This document shows positions 1 through 4,837 of a stretch of 10,000 nucleotides of DNA, in pieces. The stretch lies in NCBI GenBank assembly GCA_016295505.1, contig JAEDLC010000062.1, forward strand, positions 1 through 10,000, given 5' to 3'. The position numbers and the translations under genes were made by a program. Positions within the stretch are counted from its first letter, which is position 1. Each line of letters opens with the position of its first letter. The notes under the pieces are model-generated. The model searched no databases. It had not been told where the DNA came from and saw nothing but the letters and a program-made list of their open reading frames with translations. Source of the stretch: Dorea sp. (GTDB taxonomy: Bacteria; Bacillota_A; Clostridia; Lachnospirales; Lachnospiraceae).

Positions 1-40
1 AGAAAAAGCCTGTGACCAAAATGGACGACAGGCCTTTTCT
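1..40 (-). terminator. Terminator of metY
   Basis: Bases 1-13 pair with 28-40, 13 positions with a single A.C mismatch, around a 14-base loop that can itself close with CCA/TGG. Read on the minus strand, the 3' arm ends in a GGCTTTTTCT run, so the U tract lies in the stem. It starts 39 bases after the metY stop codon. The plus strand also ends in CCTTTTCT, so it may work in both directions and serve a converging gene left of the window. Confidence 0.75.
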
Positions 41-78
41 ATATGTACTTGTTTTATATGGATTATAATGCTTTCTAT

Positions 79-1383
79 TTATTTTACTGCTTCGAAAGCT
101 GCATCCAGAGCTGCAATCAGATCTTCAACCTTTTCAATACCGATGGATAGACGAATTGTATTTGGTTTAATTCCCTGTTCCAGAAGTTCTTCTTCTGTAC
201 ACTGGCTGTGTGTCGTTGTTGCCGGATGAATCACCAGTGATTTCACGTCTGCCACATTTGCGAGCAATGAGAAGATTGCCAGATTATCAATGAATTTCTG
301 TGCTGTCTGTGCATCTCCTTTAATTTCAAATGTAAAGATAGAGCCGCCTCCGTTTGGCAGATATTTCTTATACAATTCATGACTTGGTTCACTTTCCAGT
401 GAAGGATGATGTACTGCTTCTACCTGTGGATGCTTTGACAGATAATCTACGATTGCCAGTGCGTTACTTACGTGACGTTCTACACGTAATGACAATGTTT
501 CCAGTCCCTGCAGGAATAAGAATGCATGGAATGGAGAAAGTGTTGCACCGGTATCACGCAGGATGACTGCACGAATATAAGTTACAAAAGCTGCCGGACC
601 GGCTGCGTCTGTAAATGCAACGCCATGATAGCTCGGGTTTGCATCGGAAATCCATGGATATTTGCCTGCTGCCTTCCAGTCAAAGTTACCGCTGTCTATG
701 ATAACACCACCGATAGCTGTACCATGTCCTCCAATGAACTTCGTTGCAGAGTGAACAACGATATCTGCACCATATTCGATCGGGCGAATCAGGAAAGGAG
801 TTGCAAAAGTAGAATCAACTACCAATGGAATATGATGTTTGTGTGCAATATCAGCCAACGCTTCCAGATCAACAAGATTCGAATTCGGATTTCCCAGAGT
901 CTCCACATAGATTGCTTTGGTATTGTCCTGAATCGCTGCTTCAAACGCCCCCTCTACTTCCGGATCAACAAATGTAGTCGTAATTCCATTCGTCAATGGT
1001 AACGTATGCGCCAGAAGATTATAGGTTCCGCCGTAGATCGTCTTGGAAGCCACAATATGTTCTCCGGCCTTTGCAAGCGCCTGAATGGTATAATCAATTG
1101 CTGCCGCACCGGATGCTACCGCAAGTGCTGCAACTCCGCCTTCCAGAGATGCAATTCTCTGTTCAAATACATCTTCTGTCGGATTTGTTAATCTTCCGTA
1201 AATATTTCCCGCATCACGAAGTCCGAATCGATCTGCTGCATGCTGTGAATTATGGAATACATAAGATGTTGTTGCATAGATAGGAACTGCTCTTGCATCC
1301 GTAACCGGATCCGCCTTTTCCTGTCCAATGTGTAATTGTCTTGTTTCAAAACCCCAGTTTTTAGAATCTTTAATATCTGCCAT
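79..1383 (-). CDS. metY: O-acetylhomoserine sulfhydrylase (O-acetylhomoserine aminocarboxypropyltransferase)
   Basis: A cytoplasmic PLP enzyme that makes L-homocysteine and acetate from O-acetyl-L-homoserine and sulfide, the direct sulfhydrylation route to methionine. The sequence is a full-length Cys/Met-metabolism PLP family protein of 434 aa. Numbering from the longest ORF (two residues longer), the PLP lysine is K217 in SATKFIGGHGT, the aspartate facing the pyridine nitrogen is D192 in VVDSTFATP, and YGRLTNPT at 64-71 is a phosphate-side motif. The long segment at about 235-280 (NFDWK...GATLSPFHAF) separates MetY from shorter MetB/MetC and methionine gamma-lyase relatives. I chose the ATG at 1383 because AGGAGG lies 8 bases upstream; the ATG at 1389 would leave only 2. 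The neighbouring LysR-type gene is separately terminated, so metY appears to be a single-gene unit. No S-box or T-box fits in the 97-base leader region. Confidence 0.95.
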   Translation of the reverse strand: MADIKDSKNWGFETRQLHIGQEKADPVTDARAVPIYATTSYVFHNSQHAADRFGLRDAGNIYGRLTNPTEDVFEQRIASLEGGVAALAVASGAAAIDYTIQALAKAGEHIVASKTIYGGTYNLLAHTLPLTNGITTTFVDPEVEGAFEAAIQDNTKAIYVETLGNPNSNLVDLEALADIAHKHHIPLVVDSTFATPFLIRPIEYGADIVVHSATKFIGGHGTAIGGVIIDSGNFDWKAAGKYPWISDANPSYHGVAFTDAAGPAAFVTYIRAVILRDTGATLSPFHAFLFLQGLETLSLRVERHVSNALAIVDYLSKHPQVEAVHHPSLESEPSHELYKKYLPNGGGSIFTFEIKGDAQTAQKFIDNLAIFSLLANVADVKSLVIHPATTTHSQCTEEELLEQGIKPNTIRLSIGIEKVEDLIAALDAAFEAVK

Positions 1384-1406
1384 TTTCATGTCCTCCTATT
1401 TATCTA

Positions 1407-1434
1407 TTAATACTTTGTTTTTCAATTTCTGCAA
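1407..1434 (-). promoter_or_regulatory. Candidate metY promoter
   Basis: On the minus strand, TTGCAG (1429-1434) is followed after 16 bases by TATTAA (1407-1412). This would give a leader of about 20 bases, with AGGAGG placed normally before the ATG at 1383. The -10 match is only fair. It is the best pair I found in the short gap between the LysR terminator and metY. Confidence 0.45.
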
Positions 1435-1449
1435 TCATATTAACATGAT
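1434..1449. promoter_or_regulatory. 16-bp near-perfect palindrome beside the metY -35 box
   Basis: ATCATATTAACATGAT is palindromic at 7 of 8 base pairs. It touches the proposed -35 hexamer of metY on its upstream side, where LysR-type activators commonly bind. It is not an exact T-N11-A box. Assigning it to the adjacent LysR-family protein is inference from position alone. Confidence 0.4.
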
Positions 1450-1473
1450 AGGTTTTATATGTCTAATATACAA

Positions 1474-1510
1474 AAAGAATACCCGGTTATAAATTCAATC
1501 TATAACCGGG
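1474..1510 (-). terminator. Terminator of the LysR-family gene
   Basis: CCCGGTTATA (1482-1491) and TATAACCGGG (1501-1510) form a perfect 10-bp stem with a 9-base loop. On the minus strand it is followed by TATTCTTTTTG, a U run after a 4-base gap. It starts 12 bases past the stop codon of the LysR-family gene and separates that gene from metY. Confidence 0.85.
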
Positions 1511-1522
1511 CTACGTATGATG

Positions 1523-2446
1523 TCATTCAACAATTCCCAAATACAGTTTCAGTTTCTCAACATACAGCTCTCCGACCTTGCTCAGCACTGTATTTTTTCT
1601 TACAATATACCCGATCTCCATCGTACTGTTTGGATTCTTTTCATCATCGCAGAATGGGACCGCAATAAAGTCACTGCCATTCAGTTCCTCACATATAATT
1701 CCGGAACAAAGTGTATACCCATTCAGTCCCACCATCAGATTCAGCATTGTAGCACGGTCATTTGCTTTGATCATCTGAGAATATTCATTGGTAGACAGAA
1801 TCTCTTCAGCAAAATAAAAAGAACTGTTATCCCCCTGTTCAAAAGCCAGACATGGATAACCATCTAATTGCTCAAAACGAATAGACTTCTGCTCTGCCAG
1901 AGGATGATTTTTCCAGAGATATACATAAGCCTGACAATCGATCAGATGATGAAAAATCAGATTTGCAGACTTTAACAGTTTTTCCATGGTTTTACGATTA
2001 AAATCACACAGATACAGAAGCCCGATCTCACTCTTCATCGTGCTTACATCACTGATCACCTCTGCCGTCTTCGTTTCTCTGATTGCGAACTCATATTGCG
2101 ACATATCAAATTCCTTTGCCATATCAACAAATGCTTTTACTGCAAAAGAATAGTGCTGCGTAGATACTCCGAACTTCTTTTTATAAGAACTGCCTTTTCC
2201 ATACTTTTCCAGAACATTTTCATACTGACCATAGATCTGCTTTGCATATAGCAGAAATTCAGCGCCATCATTCGTCAGAGTAACTCCTCTTCCACTCCTG
2301 AAGAACAGTGTAATTCCTAATTCTTTTTCCAGTTCTTTCATGGCGCTGGTGAGAGACGGCTGCGATACATACAACAGATCTGCCGCTTTATTCAACGATT
2401 TCGTTTCTGCAATTGTAATAAAATAATTCAACTGTATTAATGTCAT
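1523..2446 (-). CDS. LysR-family transcriptional regulator
   Basis: A DNA-binding regulator of normal LysR length (307 aa). The N-terminal winged helix-turn-helix is clear: LNYFITIAETKSLNKAADLL at 6-25, the recognition part YVSQPSLTSAMKELEKELGI at 26-45, and the FFRSGRGVTLTNDGAEF wing at 48-64. Residues from about 92 to 300 fit the two-lobed effector-binding domain, with the family-typical YLWKNHPLAEQ at 176-186. The ligand cannot be read from the sequence. Being next to metY in the same direction suggests a sulfur or methionine signal, but this is inference; a strong terminator lies between the genes, so they are not a simple operon. The ribosome binding site is weak (GGGA about 8 bases upstream), while the promoter is near consensus. 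Confidence 0.9.
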   Translation of the reverse strand: MTLIQLNYFITIAETKSLNKAADLLYVSQPSLTSAMKELEKELGITLFFRSGRGVTLTNDGAEFLLYAKQIYGQYENVLEKYGKGSSYKKKFGVSTQHYSFAVKAFVDMAKEFDMSQYEFAIRETKTAEVISDVSTMKSEIGLLYLCDFNRKTMEKLLKSANLIFHHLIDCQAYVYLWKNHPLAEQKSIRFEQLDGYPCLAFEQGDNSSFYFAEEILSTNEYSQMIKANDRATMLNLMVGLNGYTLCSGIICEELNGSDFIAVPFCDDEKNPNSTMEIGYIVRKNTVLSKVGELYVEKLKLYLGIVE

Positions 2447-2482
2447 ATGTCATCCCGTCTCTTTCATTATGAACTATGTAGT

Positions 2483-2511
2483 ATTATCACCCAGATATCG
2501 CTTCATGTCAA
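2483..2511 (-). promoter_or_regulatory. Promoter of the LysR-family gene
   Basis: Minus-strand TTGACA (2506-2511) and GATAAT (2483-2488) are separated by exactly 17 bases, close to the sigma-A consensus. Transcription would start near 2476 and give a leader of about 30 bases before the ATG at 2446. The promoter lies just past the terminator at 2528-2579, so this gene does not need read-through. Confidence 0.8.
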
Positions 2512-2647
2512 TTCCACAAACAAGGAACAGTAAAAGCGGATATCAATCATTCTCATTGATACCCGCCCCTACTTTACTGGTTCTGTCATCTTTTTACCTC
2601 TTTCTCAAATTTTTTTGATAATAAAGCTTACGTTCTTGGTGGTCCAT
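2503..2647 (-). other. Three tiny ORFs, two with credible ribosome binding sites
   Basis: The first, 2594-2647, is MDHQERKLYYQKNLRKR (17 aa, very basic), preceded directly by AAAGGAAGGT. The second, 2569-2589, is MTEPVK (6 aa); it starts 4 bases after the first stop and has AAAGAGGT at good spacing. The third, 2503-2556, is MRMIDIRFYCSLFVELT (17 aa). It is in the same frame as the second beyond a TAG, but its start lies inside the terminator stem. The close coupling and Shine-Dalgarno sites look deliberate for the first two, yet such short ORFs can arise by chance. I recognise no family. They could be leader peptides, small proteins, or remnants of a decayed gene. Confidence 0.25.
2528..2579 (-). 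terminator. Long terminator hairpin in the radA-LysR gap
   Basis: The inner stem pairs GCGGATATCAAT (2536-2547) with ATTGATACCCGC (2555-2566), 11 of 12 positions, around a 7-base loop. An outer layer pairs CAGTAAA (2528-2534) with TTTACTG (2573-2579). On the minus strand the inner stem runs straight into TTTTAC, a usable U run. It ends the minus-strand transcript starting near 2809 and any read-through from radA. On the plus strand a CTTTTTACC run follows as well, but no plus-strand gene precedes it. Confidence 0.65.
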
Positions 2648-2809
2648 ACCTTCCTTTCATAAACTTCGCCCTTCCAGTACTGAGTATTTCATACTTTTTT
2701 TCTTCCCGAAAGTCTTTCATAACATCTGACATGTGATATATTATGAAACAAATAACAATTGAACGTTTACAACTCGCGTTTGTCTTACAATTCACATCTG
2801 TTATTTGAT
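2580..2809 (-). ncRNA. Putative structured transcript (small RNA or leader) between radA and the LysR gene
   Basis: This is the stretch from the predicted start (about 2809) to the terminator at 2528-2579, in a 463-base gap without a conventional gene. Two stem-loops lie back to back at the 5' end. Arms 2749-2757 and 2799-2807 match perfectly over 9 bp (CAAATAACA with TGTTATTTG), and arms 2715-2722 and 2741-2748 match perfectly over 8 bp (TTTCATAA with TTATGAAA). The 3' half is less structured and carries tiny ORFs. It matches no riboswitch, 6S, tmRNA or SRP RNA signature that I know. It may be a regulatory RNA, a leader for a short peptide, or the remnant of a lost gene. The transcript is inferred, not shown. 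Confidence 0.35.
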
Positions 2810-2815
2810 ATCTTA

Positions 2816-2844
2816 ATATTATCACTCGAACCATTATTTGTCAA
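2816..2844 (-). promoter_or_regulatory. Strong promoter reading into the radA-LysR gap
   Basis: Minus-strand TTGACA (2839-2844) is a perfect -35, followed after 17 bases by TAATAT (2816-2821); a GATAAT at 2818-2823 overlaps it with a 15-base spacer. The 65 bases upstream, to the radA stop, are almost entirely A and T in runs, as in an UP element. The predicted start near 2809 falls 2 bases before the first stem-loop. No protein gene of normal size follows. Confidence 0.6.
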
Positions 2845-2909
2845 TATTCTTTTAAATAATTTTTGTATTAATTTTAAATTTTGTATTTTTAATAGAATTT
2901 TCTGTCTAT

Positions 2910-4265
2910 TTATATCAGATTCATCGCCTGGTTCACCGATTTTACTCCAACGATTTCGATTCCTTCTACTTTTCCTACTGTTTTCACAGATACTTCCGGA
3001 ATGACACAGGTCTTAAATCCCAATTTCTTTGCTTCCTGAACTCTCTGTTCCGGCATGGTAACTGCACGAACTTCTCCGCTCAATCCTACTTCACCGAACA
3101 CGAGCGTATCCTCTGCAATCGCCTTATTTTTATAGCTGGACGCAATCGCCATCACAATTCCAAGATCCGCAGCGGGTTCACTCAGACGGATTCCACCGGC
3201 AATATTGACATAGGCATCGTAATTCGACAACGGAAGGCCAACCCTCTTTTCCAGTACCGCCATCAACAGATTCACACGGTTATAATCCAGTCCCGCCGCA
3301 GTTCTTCTCGGCATACCAAAGTTACTCCGGCAGACCAGAGCCTGTATCTCCATTAACATTGGTCTTGTTCCTTCAATTGCACAGGCTACGACAGATCCCG
3401 AAGCATTCTCCGGTTTGCCGCTCAGCATGAATTCCGAAGGATTTTCCACCTCTTTCAGTCCCTCTTTCTGCATTTCAAATACACCAATCTCATTCGTAGA
3501 TCCAAAACGATTCTTCACCCCTCGAAGAATCCGATAGGATGCATGCCGGTCTCCTTCAAAATACAGCACGGTATCAACCATATGCTCCAGCACCCTCGGT
3601 CCCGCAACGGTACCCTCTTTTGTTACATGTCCCACAATAAATGTGGATATATTCAGGCCTTTTGCAAGCTGCATCAGGATATTCGTCGACTCCCGTACCT
3701 GGGACACACTGCCCGGTGCAGATCCGACCTCCTCGTTATACATCGTCTGAATGGAATCAATTACAACCATGTCCGGTCTCTGTCTTTCAATCACACCACG
3801 AATCACATCCAGATTCGTCTCGCACAAAAGATAAAGACTGTCAGAAAAGCTGCCCATTCGATTCGCCCTGAGCTTGATCTGTTTCAGAGACTCTTCACCG
3901 GAGATATATAATACTTTTTTATTCATGGAAGACAGCCTCTGACACACCTGCAGAAGCAGTGTAGACTTTCCGATTCCCGGATCCCCACCTACCAGTACCA
4001 GAGACCCCGGCACAATTCCACCGCCAAGCACACGATCCAGTTCATCGATTCCTGTTCGAACTCTCTCGTCCTCTTCCGTTGATACACTGGACAGTGTCAC
4101 AACCTGTGCTTCTCTTTGTTCTTTCATATTTCCTGCTTTTACCGGTGTGACCTTCTCTTCCACAAACGTATTCCACTCTTTGCATGCAGGACATTGTCCC
4201 AGCCATTTGTTTTCCTCATGTCCACAATTCTGACAGAAAAATATACTTTTCTTTCCTTTTGCCAT
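2910..4265 (-). CDS. radA: DNA repair protein RadA (Sms)
   Basis: A RecA-like ATPase that helps process branched recombination intermediates during repair, and natural transformation where present. All family parts are present in 451 aa. The C4 zinc finger has C11, C14, C25 and C28. Walker A is GDPGIGKST at 94-102, Walker B is MVVID at 166-170, and the RadA-specific KNRFG motif is at 251-255. The C-terminal half (about 285-451) is the Lon-protease-like domain, without protease activity in this family. AGGAGA lies about 10 bases before the ATG at 4265. RadA beside clpC is a long-conserved arrangement in Firmicutes; here a 137-aa gene and a terminator sit between them. No GC-rich terminator follows the stop, only A/T-rich DNA. 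Confidence 0.97.
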   Translation of the reverse strand: MAKGKKSIFFCQNCGHEENKWLGQCPACKEWNTFVEEKVTPVKAGNMKEQREAQVVTLSSVSTEEDERVRTGIDELDRVLGGGIVPGSLVLVGGDPGIGKSTLLLQVCQRLSSMNKKVLYISGEESLKQIKLRANRMGSFSDSLYLLCETNLDVIRGVIERQRPDMVVIDSIQTMYNEEVGSAPGSVSQVRESTNILMQLAKGLNISTFIVGHVTKEGTVAGPRVLEHMVDTVLYFEGDRHASYRILRGVKNRFGSTNEIGVFEMQKEGLKEVENPSEFMLSGKPENASGSVVACAIEGTRPMLMEIQALVCRSNFGMPRRTAAGLDYNRVNLLMAVLEKRVGLPLSNYDAYVNIAGGIRLSEPAADLGIVMAIASSYKNKAIAEDTLVFGEVGLSGEVRAVTMPEQRVQEAKKLGFKTCVIPEVSVKTVGKVEGIEIVGVKSVNQAMNLI

Positions 4266-4280
4266 CCGTCAATCTCTCCT

Positions 4281-4309
4281 GTTAAAAAGGGCTGCATCTC
4301 GCAGCCCTT
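4281..4309 (-). terminator. Terminator hairpin directly in front of radA
   Basis: AAGGGCTGC (4287-4295) and GCAGCCCTT (4301-4309) form a perfect 9-bp GC-rich stem with a 5-base loop, followed on the minus strand by TTTAAC. It lies 21 bases past the stop of the 137-aa protein gene. Only about 15 bases separate the U run from the radA start, and these hold its ribosome binding site, so no complete promoter fits between. Confidence 0.8.
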
Positions 4310-4324
4310 CCGCTATCATATATG

Positions 4325-4346
4325 ATCTGACTATTTTTTTACAACT
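4325..4346 (-). promoter_or_regulatory. Possible radA promoter, -35 and upstream part
   Basis: TTGTAA (minus strand, about 4339-4344) precedes TATATG or TATGAT at 16 or 18 bases (about 4315-4322). If used, transcription would begin just before the hairpin at 4287-4309, giving radA a leader that opens with a terminator-like stem-loop. The A-rich match is weak and partly inside the end of the upstream coding sequence. Confidence 0.2.
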
Positions 4347-4744
4347 TTAATCTCTACAGATCCACCGGCTTCCAGTTCAGCACTTACACTGAGCTTTCCA
4401 CTCAGATTTGTCTTCATATCTCCGACATTCACATCATCCATATATACTACATACTCGCTGTCTGCTTCCAGCTCCAGAGTAAACTGAGCATCTTTCTCTC
4501 CGGATACTTTAAATGATACCACTTGATCGGTTGCCTTGAAGTTCTCAACCGCAGTCCCTGGTACGGATTCATATACAAACATCCCGTTTTTCTCCAACTT
4601 TGTAATCTCGGAAAAAGTCTTGACCTTATATATGTCTCCCTGAAACTCAAATCCGTCAAGCTTAGTCTTGCTTCCCAATGTATAATCTCCAAAACTAAGT
4701 GTTCCGTCTGCCTCAGCCTTCAAAAGCTCTTTCACTGCTGCCAT
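4331..4744 (-). CDS. Conserved small protein of unknown function between clpC and radA
   Basis: A 137-aa acidic protein with no Cys, His, Trp or Arg, no signal peptide and no membrane segment, so probably cytoplasmic. A short N-terminal helix (AAVKELLKAE) is followed by alternating strand-like stretches (YKVKTFSEITKLEKNGMFVY at about 39-58, AQFTLELEADSEYVVYMDD at about 87-105, VEIKVVKK at the end), which suggests an all-beta fold. I chose the ATG at 4744 because AGGAGG sits at ideal spacing; a 19-residue longer version lacks such a site and would read through a hairpin. From memory, similar clostridial proteins sometimes carry the label 'endosialidase'; nothing here supports a sialidase, since Asp-box repeats and catalytic arginines are absent. 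Position suggests a link to ClpC or RadA function, but this is inference. Confidence 0.7.
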   Translation of the reverse strand: MAAVKELLKAEADGTLSFGDYTLGSKTKLDGFEFQGDIYKVKTFSEITKLEKNGMFVYESVPGTAVENFKATDQVVSFKVSGEKDAQFTLELEADSEYVVYMDDVNVGDMKTNLSGKLSVSAELEAGGSVEIKVVKK

Positions 4745-4775
4745 TTGTTTTTTCCTCCTCAGGTTCTTCATTTGT

Positions 4776-4813
4776 AATAACCGTTCCATCATGCTAATCA
4801 ATGAATGGTTATT
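4776..4813 (-). repeat. Inverted repeat in the leader of the 137-aa protein gene
   Basis: AATAACCGTTC (4776-4786) and GAATGGTTATT (4803-4813) pair over 11 positions (one G.U) around a 16-base loop. There is no U run after it on the minus strand, so it is not a normal terminator for clpC. It could be a leader stem-loop or a protein binding site upstream of the ribosome binding site. Confidence 0.45.
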
Positions 4814-4821
4814 ATCGTGTG

Positions 4822-4837
4822 TTTATTATATAATAAA
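4822..4837. promoter_or_regulatory. Perfect 16-bp A/T palindrome with -10 motif after clpC
   Basis: TTTATTATATAATAAA is an exact palindrome directly following the clpC stop codon. It contains TATAAT on both strands (minus strand 4825-4830). It may be the -10 region of a promoter for the 137-aa protein gene, but I see no good -35 at the right distance, so a role as operator or chance A/T symmetry is equally possible. Confidence 0.3.

Noticed and set aside
526..1002. 158-codon plus-strand ORF opposite metY
   Set aside because: Cys- and Arg-rich shadow of metY with no family resemblance.
1384..1480. S-box, T-box or other riboswitch ahead of metY
   Set aside because: Only 97 bases separate metY from the upstream terminator, with no multi-stem structure and no second terminator before the ribosome binding site.
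2628..2834. 68-codon minus-strand ORF between radA and the LysR gene
   Set aside because: Its ATG lies in the spacer of the predicted promoter, upstream of the transcription start, and it has no ribosome binding site. Later in-frame ATGs give only short products; the last (10 codons from 2660) has a GGAAGGG site but no recognisable family.
4745..4801. 19-residue extension of the 137-aa protein
   Set aside because: It crosses a leader hairpin and the AGGAGG site, has no ribosome binding site of its own, and begins with a basic stretch unlike the acidic body of the protein.
4776..4813. Intrinsic terminator for clpC
   Set aside because: The stem is real but no U run follows on the minus strand, so clpC transcription may continue into the 137-aa gene.
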